This document shows positions 1-8,168 of a stretch of DNA of 64,000 nt, one piece after another. The position numbers and the translations under genes were made by a program. How positions within the stretch are numbered: the stretch's first letter is position 1; every line of letters begins with the position of its first letter. Origin of the DNA: Pseudomaricurvus sp. HS19 (GTDB lineage: Bacteria; Pseudomonadota; Gammaproteobacteria; Pseudomonadales; Cellvibrionaceae); the NCBI RefSeq assembly GCF_009857815.1, contig NZ_WVVW01000010.1:153650-217649 (forward strand). The letters run 5' to 3'. The notes beneath the pieces are model-generated. The model had not been told where the DNA came from. It was given only the letters and a program-made list of their open reading frames with translations, and made no database searches.

Positions 1-290
1 TTGGCCTGTGCCTGGGCGCGGTTGGCCTGCGCCAGCGCCAGGGCGGCGGCGTAGGGGGTGGCATCCAGCTCCGCCAGCAGGGTGCCGGCGGTGACCTTAT
101 CGCCTTCGTCCACATACAAGGCGTCCATGCGCCCGGCCTGCCGGAACGCCAGCTCCGCTTCACGGATGTCGACGTTGCCGTAGAGCACCACTGTGCCATT
201 GCCGTTGCCCGGCCGCAGGTGCCAGCCGGCGGCCGCTGCCGCCAGTGCCACAATCACAATCAGGGGGAGTACAAACTGCCTGCGACTCAT
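1..290 (-). CDS. HlyD-family membrane fusion protein, N-terminal part
   Basis: The gene runs off the left edge, so only about 96 N-terminal codons are visible. It starts at ATG 288-290 on the minus strand with a short basic N-terminus, a hydrophobic anchor (about residues 6-22) and then the typical fusion-protein stretch VLYGNVDIREAELAF, followed by an RAGR/KVTAGTLLAELDATPY biotinyl-lipoyl-like half-motif and the start of an Ala/Gln-rich coiled coil. Family members are periplasmic adaptors linking an inner-membrane ABC or MFS exporter to an outer-membrane channel. The gene begins 3 bp after the stop of a CecR-like TetR regulator, the same order as cecR-ybhG in enterobacteria, so YbhG is the likeliest counterpart. 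The pump itself would lie outside the window. Confidence 0.85.
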   Translation of the reverse strand, partial: MSRRQFVLPLIVIVALAAAAAGWHLRPGNGNGTVVLYGNVDIREAELAFRQAGRMDALYVDEGDKVTAGTLLAELDATPYAAALALAQANRAQAQA

Positions 291-293
291 GAA

Positions 294-962
294 TCAATCC
301 TGTGAGGATAAAATGGCGAGCACATTGGCCCGCACTTGATGAATGATGGCCTGCAGCTGCGCCGGCTTGATGTCGTCCCACTGTAAATGCCGCAGCACTG
401 TGGTGCGGGCCGCGCGAAACACCAGCGCCTGTCCCAGCAGGGTAATCACCAGCAGCGACACTTCGTCGCGGCTCTTGTCCGGTCGCAGCAACTGCACCAG
501 GTCGGTCACCCGCTGCAGCGCCTCCTGCATAAAACTGCGGTAGAGAATATCGAAGGCGCGGGTGGGTTGCTGCTGCTCCTGCAGCACCAGCTGTGCTGAT
601 GTCTTCAGACCGGGGTCGGCAAACAGTCGCACCACTCGCTCCAGCAGTTGCAGTAAAAGCTCAAGCTTCTGTTCGTGTGACGCCTGCGTTGCACCAGCGG
701 TCAAGGCATCACCGATGGCCTGCAATGCTGGTTGCAGGCGTTCCTGGATGCGCTCGCAGATGTTCTCAAACACCGCCAGATAAAGCCCCTCCTTGCCGCC
801 AAAGTGATAGGCAATCAACGCCTGGTTAACGCCGGCGCGATCGGCAATGTCACGATTGCTGGCGGCGTGATAGCTGTGGCTGGCGAACTCAATCAGCGCG
901 GCTTCGATCAACGCCTTGCGACTGACATCACCGCGTTCCGAAGCGGGGGTGGAGGTGTGCAT
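294..962 (-). CDS. TetR-family regulator, CecR (YbiH)-like
   Basis: A 222-residue TetR repressor. The N-terminal helix-turn-helix is clear at about residues 15-62, with the family motif FGGKEGLYLAVFENI after the recognition helix. The C-terminal ligand domain resembles the DUF1956 group of E. coli CecR, which controls a HlyD/ABC efflux operon. It is the first gene of a minus-strand operon with the HlyD protein 3 bp downstream, which supports local control of an efflux pump. A 7-bp perfect inverted repeat just upstream of its start is a good candidate autoregulatory operator. The inducer cannot be told from the sequence. Confidence 0.85.
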   Translation of the reverse strand: MHTSTPASERGDVSRKALIEAALIEFASHSYHAASNRDIADRAGVNQALIAYHFGGKEGLYLAVFENICERIQERLQPALQAIGDALTAGATQASHEQKLELLLQLLERVVRLFADPGLKTSAQLVLQEQQQPTRAFDILYRSFMQEALQRVTDLVQLLRPDKSRDEVSLLVITLLGQALVFRAARTTVLRHLQWDDIKPAQLQAIIHQVRANVLAILSSQD

Positions 963-976
963 AGTCAGAAGATTAG

Positions 977-992
977 TTAATCACTTGATTAA
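977..992. promoter_or_regulatory. Inverted repeat, likely TetR operator
   Basis: TTAATCA-CT-TGATTAA is a perfect 7-bp inverted repeat 15 bp upstream of the TetR start. Position and symmetry fit an autoregulatory operator. This is inferred, not demonstrated. Confidence 0.55.
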
Positions 993-1063
993 GTCAAATG
1001 CGCTGGATCAAACAGCGTTGCTTTGATGGGCATCGCCATCCGGTGAATGGACTTCAGGTGTGA

Positions 1064-1090
1064 TTACCGGATGGTCAAGCCATCCGGTAA
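1064..1090. terminator. Perfect 11-bp hairpin downstream of the 1127-1513 gene
   Basis: TTACCGGATGG and CCATCCGGTAA form an 11-bp perfect stem around a 5-nt loop. It lies just past the 3' end of the minus-strand membrane-protein gene. There is no U-tract, so it may protect the transcript end or be a REP-like palindrome rather than act as a full intrinsic terminator. Confidence 0.45.
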
Positions 1091-1126
1091 TGGCAGCGGG
1101 GAGTTGGCTGGAGGTGTCCGGGGGGA

Positions 1127-1513
1127 CTACTTTGCCGGTATGCTGGTGTTGAATGGTTGTGCGGCTACGGGTGAGCAGTTCTTGATGGTCACCTTGCCCT
1201 GCAGCACATTGCCCTTGGAGTACTCGTTAAAGTGGCAGGTGTTGGTGGCCGGGTCGTAGTTCTCCACCCACAGGTTGTCGTCTTTCCAGGTGGCGGTAAT
1301 GTGTTGCTGGCCCTCGGGCACCGACAGTGACATCACGCCGCCGTAGTGTTTGACGAATATCTGCTGGAAGTGGAAGTAGTAGGCGAGGGTGCCGACAATA
1401 AGCACCGAGACACAGCTGATCAACGCCGGCTTCCACATGTCCTTTTTGCCAAACAGCACCAAAAGCAGAATGGCTGCCGCGAAAACAAGTGCCCAGTAGA
1501 GGTAGGTGATCAT
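1127..1513 (-). CDS. Small two-helix membrane protein, unknown function
   Basis: A 128-residue protein starting at ATG 1511-1513, chosen because an AAGGAGCG ribosome site sits 5 nt upstream; the longer reading frame to 1591 has no such site. Two hydrophobic segments (about residues 3-20 and 28-47) are followed by a hydrophilic domain with two Cys residues (NTCHF and KNCSP) that could form a disulphide outside the membrane. I do not recognise the family. Upstream and downstream genes do not suggest a pathway. Confidence 0.65.
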   Translation of the reverse strand: MITYLYWALVFAAAILLLVLFGKKDMWKPALISCVSVLIVGTLAYYFHFQQIFVKHYGGVMSLSVPEGQQHITATWKDDNLWVENYDPATNTCHFNEYSKGNVLQGKVTIKNCSPVAAQPFNTSIPAK

Positions 1514-1725
1514 GGAACGCTCCTTATAGTCCGATCGGGGTAACTGACTCCAGTATATACGCCGCCGGCATTCTCGCCCGAGGGGCAGCATGATCCCTGT
1601 GCCGGCAGCGCACGTAGTATCTGCATGTGCAGACGCCGTTGCAATGGCCGCTTTGTGCTACATTGGACGACAAGTGCCGATTCCACCCGGTTCGCTCCCG
1701 CGGACCGCTGCTGAAGGACCCGATT

Positions 1726-2328
1726 GTGACCCGAACCCTCACCCTCCAGGCTCACCAACGTTTTGCACTCCTGCGCGCTTTAGCCATATTGCTGGCTGGC
1801 AGTGTACTGCTGCTGTCACTGGCAGTGCCCGTGACGGCAAGTGACGAGTCACCTGCCTGCAGTTCCTGGCTCAACCACTCCATCAAGGCGCTGCACAGTA
1901 ACGAACAGATCAACCTCTGCGAAGCCACCGCCGGTAAGGCGGTGCTGATCGTCAACACCGCCAGCCACTGCGGCTTTACGCCCCAGTTCGAAGGGCTGGA
2001 GGAGCTGGCCAAGGAGTTTGGTGGCCAGGGGCTGGTGGTGATCGGTTTTCCCTCCAACGATTTTAACCAGGAGGCGGCCGACGAGGCCGAGACCGCCAAG
2101 GTGTGCCGCTACAACTACGGCGTCACTTTCCTGATGACCACGCCAGTGCATGTAAAAGGCGATGAGGTCCATCCGGTGTTCGCCCATCTCGGTGAGGCAG
2201 AGGGCGCGCCCAAGTGGAATTTCCACAAGTACCTGGTGGACCGCCAGGGCAATGTGGTGGAGCACTACTCCAACTTTACCTCCCCCACTTCCTGGCGCCT
2301 GAAGCGGGCCATCCGCAAGGTGCTGTGA
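1726..2328 (+). CDS. Glutathione peroxidase-like thiol peroxidase, exported
   Basis: The start is GTG 1726, preceded by GAAGGA at the right spacing; this gives 200 residues with an N-terminal hydrophobic signal-like segment (about 15-38). The GPx core is clear: the catalytic loop NTASHCGFTPQ with Cys82, GFPSNDF, and the WNFHKYLVD strand with the conserved Trp and Asn. The family normally has Gln in the second motif (PCNQF); here it is Asp112, so one residue of the usual catalytic tetrad is changed. Cys127 sits where thioredoxin-dependent members carry a resolving Cys. Likely role is reduction of hydroperoxides in the periplasm, with some doubt because of the Gln to Asp change. Confidence 0.85.
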   Translation: MTRTLTLQAHQRFALLRALAILLAGSVLLLSLAVPVTASDESPACSSWLNHSIKALHSNEQINLCEATAGKAVLIVNTASHCGFTPQFEGLEELAKEFGGQGLVVIGFPSNDFNQEAADEAETAKVCRYNYGVTFLMTTPVHVKGDEVHPVFAHLGEAEGAPKWNFHKYLVDRQGNVVEHYSNFTSPTSWRLKRAIRKVL

Positions 2329-2371
2329 GCCGGGCCCCGGACCTTTAAACCTGACCTGTCGTGGAGAAGTG

Positions 2372-2845
2372 ATGAGAGCGCCACTCTGGATACTACTTTT
2401 GATGGCTCCACTGGCCATGGGGGAGGAGATCTACAAGTGCATCGACAGCAATGGCAACCCGCGCTTCAGCCAGCACCCCTGTGACGGCCATGCCGAAACC
2501 GTCACCATTGAGACCCCCAACGCCCTGGAGACCCAGCCGGTAGACGAAGCGGTCACCAGCACCCTGACCCACAACCGTCACCTGCGGGAGCTGGATGCTG
2601 CTATCCGCGACAAGGGCTATGAGCTGGATGTGCTGGCGAAGGAGCGCGACCGGGAGCTGGCCGAGCTGGAGAGTCGACGCTCGGATGCCGGCCGTTACCT
2701 GGTGATGTCGGTAACCGACTACAAACTGGATGAAGAGATACAGGCGGCGCAGAACCGTTACCGGCGTGAAATTGCCCGGGTACAGGCGGAGCAGGATCGG
2801 TTGATTGCGGAGCGGCAGCGATTGGCGGCAGAGGGTGCGCGTTGA
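2372..2845 (+). CDS. DUF4124-domain exported protein
   Basis: A 157-residue protein with a cleavable signal peptide (MRAPLWILLLMAPLAMG) followed directly by a DUF4124 motif, EEIYKCIDSNGNPRFSQHPC, with two Cys that probably pair. The second half (about 70-155) is charged and helical, likely coiled coil. DUF4124 proteins are common envelope proteins of unknown function in gammaproteobacteria. ATG 2372 was chosen over the overlapping GTG 2369 because of the GGAG at about 2362. It follows the peroxidase gene by 43 bp and may be cotranscribed. Confidence 0.75.
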   Translation: MRAPLWILLLMAPLAMGEEIYKCIDSNGNPRFSQHPCDGHAETVTIETPNALETQPVDEAVTSTLTHNRHLRELDAAIRDKGYELDVLAKERDRELAELESRRSDAGRYLVMSVTDYKLDEEIQAAQNRYRREIARVQAEQDRLIAERQRLAAEGAR

Positions 2846-2980
2846 GTCGCCGGCAGGGCGGAGCAGGGGATAGTGGTGAGAGCGAGGTAGGGCAGCAAGC
2901 GTTGCCCGGTATCAGGTAAGCAGACAGGTGTTTCCCGTCCGCTCACCAGTGATACCCATGGGAGCTGGGCTCCCCGGGGA

Positions 2981-3277
2981 TCAGAGCGGCTGACAGCCCT
3001 GTACCGCCATGGCGATATTGGCGTAGGTCTTGGCTTCCTGATAGCGCTGGTCGGCGGTGGTGTTGGCGGCGGCGGCACGGGCGTCCAGCTCAGGGTTGAC
3101 CAGCTTCACCAGCTGCACCCAGGCATCCATGGAGTAGCGGTCGGCCTCGTAGGCGCGGAAAGCGGCGCCGATCTGGTCGCAGGAGAGCCCTGCCATGCCG
3201 GATTGGGACATGGTGCCCAGCTGGCCTGCGGTCTGGCAGCCGGTCAGGAGCAGTACGGTAAACATCAATTTCTTCAT
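2981..3277 (-). CDS. Small lipoprotein, unknown function
   Basis: A 98-residue protein starting at ATG 3275-3277 with GGGGGAA upstream. It has a basic start, a hydrophobic stretch and a lipobox LLTGC at about residues 10-14, so it should be lipid-anchored. The mature part ends in a region with Cys at CDQIGAAF and QGCQPL. I do not recognise the family. Confidence 0.65.
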   Translation of the reverse strand: MKKLMFTVLLLTGCQTAGQLGTMSQSGMAGLSCDQIGAAFRAYEADRYSMDAWVQLVKLVNPELDARAAAANTTADQRYQEAKTYANIAMAVQGCQPL

Positions 3278-3580
3278 GGTTCCCCCGATAAATACGGATG
3301 TGATTGCGCGCGACACAGGGTCAATGAATTGGCAGGAGCATGCGACGGTGCTCCGGGCCGGCGGTCGCGGTTGGCGCTATTATTTTGGTTTTGCTGTGTA
3401 GAAGCCAGCGCCAGCGGCGGATTTTGCCGGCGATTTGCCCGGATTGCGACGGGGGTAGAACTCTGTGACAGGCCCCGGCCCTGCAGTAGCTGGGTCGGGA
3501 CCGTTGTGTCGCCCACTGCCATTGCCAGTGACGGTGGATAATGCAAAGCTGTGCCCCTCAGCCCATCAAGGATCGATACC

Positions 3581-4120
3581 ATGCGACACTGTCTCAACGC
3601 CCCGCTCTCATTGTTGCTGCTGCTGTTTTGTGCCTCACTGCAGGCGGCCCCGCTGTCTGACGCGGATATCCGTCAGTGGGCCAACACCTATCAGGCGGTG
3701 ATGGCCTGGGCCAACAAAACCTCGATCCAGCAGGACTTCGCCGCCGGCCAGAAATCCATCCAGCAAAACGACATCTTTGGGCAGATGATGATGCAGGCCA
3801 AGGCCCAGGGTTACTACCAGGAGCTGGCGGGGGTGGTGAAGAGCAACGGCTACAGCGACCCGCAGCAGTGGGCCGTGGTGGGCGATCGTATCTTCAAGGC
3901 GTTCCTGGCCAACCACACCGAGGGAGACATGGAGCCACAGATCCGGCAGCTGGAGGCGATGCTCGACAGCAACGCCATCCCCCCGGAGCAGAAGGCGGCC
4001 ATGGAAGCGATACTGCAGCAGAGCCTGGCCACCCTGAAGTCCATCGCCGATACCCCGGCGGAAGACAAGGCGGCGGTGCAACGCAATGAGGCGGTGCTGC
4101 AGAGCCTGTTTGGCATGTAA
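3581..4120 (+). CDS. Exported protein of unknown function
   Basis: A 179-residue protein with a signal peptide (about residues 1-23, cleavage near LQAAPLS). The mature part is helical and Gln/Ala-rich, with no Cys. The start ATG 3581 has AAGGATCG upstream; the in-frame ATG 3551 lacks a site and would bury the signal peptide. I do not recognise it with confidence. It is convergent with the DUF6279 lipoprotein gene. Confidence 0.65.
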   Translation: MRHCLNAPLSLLLLLFCASLQAAPLSDADIRQWANTYQAVMAWANKTSIQQDFAAGQKSIQQNDIFGQMMMQAKAQGYYQELAGVVKSNGYSDPQQWAVVGDRIFKAFLANHTEGDMEPQIRQLEAMLDSNAIPPEQKAAMEAILQQSLATLKSIADTPAEDKAAVQRNEAVLQSLFGM

Positions 4121-4138
4121 CGGACGGCAGTGGGGCGG

Positions 4139-4972
4139 TCATTTCTCCTGCAGTGCAAGCAGGTCCTTGCGCAGCTTCTTAAGACTGCGCTGCAGGTGCC
4201 GCTCCTGTTTGTCGCTACGGCTGTTGAGCACCTCCGCAATCACCCCGTAAAGCACCTCTGAATTGTATTGATAGACGGCCCGGTATTCCGCTGAATAGAA
4301 CTCCCCTTGCGTGGCGACGGCGTGGCGCAGTTCATCCTGCCAGCCGGGCTGGCGTTGCAGTATGCGATCCAGCAGATCCAGCCAGCGCGCCCGCTCCGCC
4401 AGCCATACCTGGTCGGAGCGCTGCAGTTGGGCCACAGCCCGGTCCAGCATCTGCTCCTGGGCGCCGTTCAACTGGCCGAGAAATTTCTCCATGGACCCTT
4501 CCAGGTTTTCCCGCACATTCTCGCGGTAATCCTCGTCGTTGCGGTCGAAATCCTCCGCGTACTCCACCTGTTGCTGTCGCAGCTCGGCCATAAACTCCGC
4601 CATCTGCTGGTCGCTGAGCGTCTCTCCCAGCGTGATCATCCACTCCAGCCCGCGGCTTTCGATGCGGCCCCAGGCTTGCTGGATTTCACCGCCCAGTTCG
4701 GCCAGCTGTGCCGCGGTAATCTCCTGCTTCAACTGCTCCCCGGCTCGATCCAGCCACTCCAGGTAGGCGGGCAGCTCCTCGTCCCGGTGCCACACCAGGA
4801 ACGGGTCCAGCAGCTCGTCGAGATGTTGGTCCTGCTCGTGATTGAGGTCGACGTAACGCCCCAGGTACCAAGGGATAAAAAAGTCGAGGCGGTTGTAGAT
4901 AAAGGTGGTGCTGCTGCAGCCGGCCAGCAACAGCAGTATCAGGGCTAACAGTGGCCAGCGTCTGTAGCGCAT
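4139..4972 (-). CDS. DUF6279-family lipoprotein
   Basis: A 277-residue lipoprotein: signal and lipobox LLLAGCSS at about residues 15-21, then the motif TTFIYNRLDFFIPWYLGRYV that marks this family of gammaproteobacterial lipoproteins. The remainder is helical and very Gln/Glu-rich. Function is unknown. It is a single gene convergent with the 3581-4120 gene, 18 bp apart. Confidence 0.75.
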   Translation of the reverse strand: MRYRRWPLLALILLLLAGCSSTTFIYNRLDFFIPWYLGRYVDLNHEQDQHLDELLDPFLVWHRDEELPAYLEWLDRAGEQLKQEITAAQLAELGGEIQQAWGRIESRGLEWMITLGETLSDQQMAEFMAELRQQQVEYAEDFDRNDEDYRENVRENLEGSMEKFLGQLNGAQEQMLDRAVAQLQRSDQVWLAERARWLDLLDRILQRQPGWQDELRHAVATQGEFYSAEYRAVYQYNSEVLYGVIAEVLNSRSDKQERHLQRSLKKLRKDLLALQEK

Positions 4973-5068
4973 TGCCGATCCTCGCCGGTGTTGGCGGTGG
5001 TTAGGGTGGTTAACTGAGTATTGCAGATTATCCGGATCAAAGAAGCCTTACTGTAGGAGTCTTTCTTT

Positions 5069-5110
5069 ATGTACCATAATTTGGTTTATATAAATCATAA
5101 TATGGTACAT
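5069..5110. promoter_or_regulatory. 10-bp inverted repeat, candidate operator
   Basis: ATGTACCATA (5069-5078) and TATGGTACAT (5101-5110) are perfect inverted copies flanking an AT-rich centre that can supply promoter elements. The repeat ends 28 bp before the winged-helix gene at 5139, so autoregulation is the simplest reading. Confidence 0.5.
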
Positions 5111-5138
5111 GTTGGCCACTAAGTGGTATGGAGGTGTT

Positions 5139-5489
5139 ATGTTCATACTGAAAGGGATTCTGCGCGCAGAGAGCCAGGAGAGTGTCCTGATTTACCTGCT
5201 TTTGCGTGGCAGTGGTTACAGCAAGGCGATAGCCGACTTTTACGGCGCTGCCACCAATCCTGTGCAGAAACAACTGGCACGGCTGGAGGCTGACGGCGTG
5301 GTGGTTAGCCAGCTCATCGGCAAGGTCAGGAATTACGAGTTGAACCCTCGCTACCCATTTCTGGAGCCGCTGAAAGCGCTGCTGAAGGCCGCTGTGGAGG
5401 CTTATCCTCCAGAGCTGAAGAATGCCTTGCTGGTGCAGCGCAAGCGTCCGCGCCAGGCGGGTAAGCCCGTGGTTAGTGCGAGTAGGTAG
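5139..5489 (+). CDS. Small winged-helix DNA-binding protein
   Basis: A 116-residue protein. ATG 5139 follows GGAGG with good spacing. Residues about 5-75 read as an ArsR/MarR-type winged helix: helix SQESVLIYLLLRG, recognition helix NPVQKQLARLEADGVV and a wing ending NYELNPRYPF. The basic tail (QRKRPRQAGK) could add DNA contacts. No metal-binding Cys/His cluster is visible. The related short ArsR-like proteins often sit beside nucleotidyltransferase or toxin genes, but none is adjacent here. Probably a local repressor acting at the inverted repeat upstream. Confidence 0.65.
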   Translation: MFILKGILRAESQESVLIYLLLRGSGYSKAIADFYGAATNPVQKQLARLEADGVVVSQLIGKVRNYELNPRYPFLEPLKALLKAAVEAYPPELKNALLVQRKRPRQAGKPVVSASR

Positions 5490-5517
5490 GAGTATTCGCT
5501 GGTTTTCATGCCGGACG

Positions 5518-6738
5518 TCAGGAGTGGGTAACGCCGTCCGCCCGCGCCGAAAACAACAACCTGGAATAGGTGATGGTAAACAGGCCGTAGGCGGCTACCC
5601 ACAGCGCTCCCGTGAGCAGGATTACCCACTCATAATGCGTGGCCAGCAGGGGCCCAGTGACGCGGGTAATAAAGGCCGCCGCCATCAGCAGCAGTGACAG
5701 GGTGACGGCACGGTTGGCAACAATGGGGCGGCCGCTGTGGCCGAGGGAGACCCGCGAGATCATCGACAGGATCATCAGTCCCATGCCGCCTACAGTGATG
5801 GCGTGGTAGGCGATGGAGGCCTGCTGCAGTATGCCGAACGCCACCAGGCCCAACAGTATCAACCCCAGGCACATGGCCAGGTAGCTGAGGTGCAGCGACC
5901 ACACCAGCGGTACCCGCAGCGTTACCTGCGGACGCCAGCGCAAGGCGCGCGCAATGTTGCTGAGGCCGGCAAGCAAAAAGAGTGTGCCCTGCAGTGCTGC
6001 CCAGGTATCGGCGGGCAGCAGGCTGACGACCACGCTGGCCAGTATCGATGCGATGGCCAGTCGTTCCAGCCAGGGCAGGGGCGCCACCCGCGGTGTGCCG
6101 GTACCGTTGGCGGTAAACATCGGGAACACCCGGCCGCCCATAATCACCATCACCAGCGCCACCAGCAGAATCATGCTGTGGGCAATCCCCACAAAACCCG
6201 AGTTCAGCAAATTGCTGCTGGCAGGCTGCAGCAGAGACAGGTGGGAGAGGCCGTTGAGCACCGCCATCAGCAGCAGGATCGGCACAAACTGGATGTTGTG
6301 CCATTGCTTTGTCTTGATGATGGGGCGGGTGAGCCAGAGCGCCGCTAACGGCAGGAACAGCAGGTCGATGGCAATGGCCAGCGCCTGCGGCATGGCCACT
6401 GGCGCCAGCATCACCACCCGTCCCAGCAGCCAGATCAGCACCAGTGCCGCCAATGGCTTGCCGTTGAGACTGCGCACCCCGGTCCAGTTCTGTACCGCCG
6501 TCAGCAGAAAGCCCGCCATGATCGCCGCCACGAAACCGAACAGCATCTCATGGGTGTGCCAGAAGTAACTGCCGCCGTAGGGCGTCAGTGGCATACCCAG
6601 GGCGATGTGGAGCGACCAGAGCGCGACCGCCACCACACTGAACAGCGCGCCGAGCCAGAACAGCGGCCGGAACGCCAGCCGCAGAAACGGGACTGGCACA
6701 GTGCTGGTGGTGTTAGCGCGGTTGGCGGTGTCTGTCAT
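5518..6738 (-). CDS. nnrS: NnrS family membrane protein (nitric oxide response)
   Basis: A 406-residue, very hydrophobic protein with about 12 membrane segments and the NnrS signature LRLAFRPLFWLGALFSVV near the N-terminus, HTHEMLFGFVAAIMAGFLLTA and FPMFTANG further on. NnrS proteins are haem/copper membrane proteins that lessen NO damage to metabolism. The start ATG 6738 has GGAG upstream; it begins 13 bp after hmp ends, so the two form one minus-strand operon, driven from the NorR/sigma-54 region. This pairing also occurs in vibrios. Confidence 0.9.
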   Translation of the reverse strand: MTDTANRANTTSTVPVPFLRLAFRPLFWLGALFSVVAVALWSLHIALGMPLTPYGGSYFWHTHEMLFGFVAAIMAGFLLTAVQNWTGVRSLNGKPLAALVLIWLLGRVVMLAPVAMPQALAIAIDLLFLPLAALWLTRPIIKTKQWHNIQFVPILLLMAVLNGLSHLSLLQPASSNLLNSGFVGIAHSMILLVALVMVIMGGRVFPMFTANGTGTPRVAPLPWLERLAIASILASVVVSLLPADTWAALQGTLFLLAGLSNIARALRWRPQVTLRVPLVWSLHLSYLAMCLGLILLGLVAFGILQQASIAYHAITVGGMGLMILSMISRVSLGHSGRPIVANRAVTLSLLLMAAAFITRVTGPLLATHYEWVILLTGALWVAAYGLFTITYSRLLFSARADGVTHS

Positions 6739-6751
6739 GGCGACTCCGGGT

Positions 6752-7966
6752 TCAGGCAATAGCGCCCTCGGCTTCCTGCACACTCAGTTCAGCCGCAGGG
6801 CCAAAGAACTCATAGTGACGCTGCTCCGCAGGGATCTGCAAGTCGCCGGCGATCTGGTTAACACAGGCCATAAACGGCTTGGGACCGAGGAAGTAGAGAT
6901 CCACGTTGCGATCCTCCGGCAACAGCTCCGCCAGCAGATGGGTGTTGATAAAGCCCACGGCGTCGGGCTGGTCGCCGGGGAGCGGCTTTTCATAAATCAC
7001 CACACTGCGCAGGTTGTCGTGCTGCGCGGCCAGTTGCTCCACATGGCTGGCAAAAGCGTGGTGACTGCTGTTGATGGCCGCGTGCACAAAGACGATGGGG
7101 CGACCGCTGGCCACACAGCTGTCGAGCATACTCATGGCTGGGGTAATGCCGACGCCACCGGTCACCAGCACCAGTGGGCGGCGCGGTGCGCTGCTGGAGG
7201 TGTCCAGTACAAAGTCACCGCAGGGGGCGGTCAGGGTCACCACGTCACCCACGCGGGCGTGCTGGTGCAGGTAGCCGGAGACCAGGCCGTCGTCCTCGCG
7301 CTTGACGCTGATGCGCAGCCACTTCTTACCCGGGGCGTTGGAGAGGCTGTAGTTGCGGCGCACACTCTGGCCGTCGATGGTCAGTAGCAGGCCAACGTAC
7401 TGGCCCGGCAGGAAGTCGATCACCTGTTCACCATCGCAGGGCTCCAGGTAGAAGCTGCCGATCACATCGCTCTCGGCGGTAATCTCGCGAATGCGGAACT
7501 GCCGCTCACCGCGCCAGCCGCCGCGGCGCTCACTGTGGTTCTGGTAGATCTGCTCTTCCACGCCGATCAGAATATCCGCCAGTTGTTGATAAGCAGTCCC
7601 CCAGGCGTCGGCAATCTCCGGGGTGACGGCGTCGCCCAGCACGGCGCCGATGGCTTCCATCAGGCACTCGCCCACAATGGGGTAGTGCTCCGGCAGGATG
7701 TTGAGGGAGCAGTGCTTGTGGGCAATCAGGCTCACCGCATCGCCCAGCGCTTCCAGCTTGTCGATGTGGGTGGCGTAGGCCACCAGTGCATTGGCCAGCG
7801 CCTGGCGCTGCGAACCCTGTTGCTGGTGGGTCTGGTTGAAGTAGGCCTTTACCGCCGGGTAGCGGGAGAACATCAACGGGTAGAAGTGTTCGGTAATGTC
7901 GCGGGCGTGGGCACCGACAACCGGGGCGGTGGCTTTGATGATGGCAATCTGGGCTTCACTGAGCAT
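6752..7966 (-). CDS. hmp: Flavohaemoprotein, nitric oxide dioxygenase
   Basis: 404 residues, full length for Hmp. The N-terminal globin domain (about 1-138) has the proximal haem ligand His85 in AHKHCSLNI. The FAD domain follows with RNYSLSNAPG, and the NAD-binding domain has LVTGGVGITPAMSML. The enzyme oxidises NO to nitrate with O2 and NAD(P)H in the cytoplasm. It is the first gene of the hmp-nnrS operon, divergent from norR. The upstream sigma-54 element and NorR sites indicate NO-inducible expression, rather than control of norVW as in E. coli. Confidence 0.95.
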   Translation of the reverse strand: MLSEAQIAIIKATAPVVGAHARDITEHFYPLMFSRYPAVKAYFNQTHQQQGSQRQALANALVAYATHIDKLEALGDAVSLIAHKHCSLNILPEHYPIVGECLMEAIGAVLGDAVTPEIADAWGTAYQQLADILIGVEEQIYQNHSERRGGWRGERQFRIREITAESDVIGSFYLEPCDGEQVIDFLPGQYVGLLLTIDGQSVRRNYSLSNAPGKKWLRISVKREDDGLVSGYLHQHARVGDVVTLTAPCGDFVLDTSSSAPRRPLVLVTGGVGITPAMSMLDSCVASGRPIVFVHAAINSSHHAFASHVEQLAAQHDNLRSVVIYEKPLPGDQPDAVGFINTHLLAELLPEDRNVDLYFLGPKPFMACVNQIAGDLQIPAEQRHYEFFGPAAELSVQEAEGAIA

Positions 7967-8051
7967 AGGGTCTTCCTCTGGTTGTTATGGTGGGGAGCGC
8001 AGCGACCGGGTGTGACCCCGGAGCTTCTGACACTCCTTTCGCGGTAATAAA

Positions 8052-8066
8052 TCAATTCTTGTGCCA
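8052..8066 (-). promoter_or_regulatory. Sigma-54 promoter for hmp-nnrS
   Basis: Read on the minus strand, TGGCAC-N5-TTGA has the -24 element perfect and a -12 element one base from TTGC, with correct GG-to-GA spacing. It lies about 85 bp upstream of hmp and 42 bp from the nearest NorR site, the geometry of an enhancer-dependent promoter. Confidence 0.75.
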
Positions 8067-8105
8067 ACCATTAACCCCATGAAATTATTAGGTTTTTAAA
8101 ATTAT

Positions 8106-8166
8106 GATGTCAAAATGACACCTCGCTGAGAGGTGTCATTTTGACATCGATGTGGTAATTTTGACC
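8106..8166. promoter_or_regulatory. Three NorR-type enhancer sites
   Basis: Sites of the form GT-N7-AC occur at 8108-8120 (TGTCAAAATGACA), 8134-8146 (TGTCATTTTGACA) and 8154-8166 (GGT-N7-ACC). The first two lie in a perfect 19-bp inverted repeat (8106-8124 and 8130-8148). E. coli NorR likewise needs three such sites. The third ends 2 bp before the norR start, so it could also give autorepression. Confidence 0.8.
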
Positions 8167-8168
8167 GC

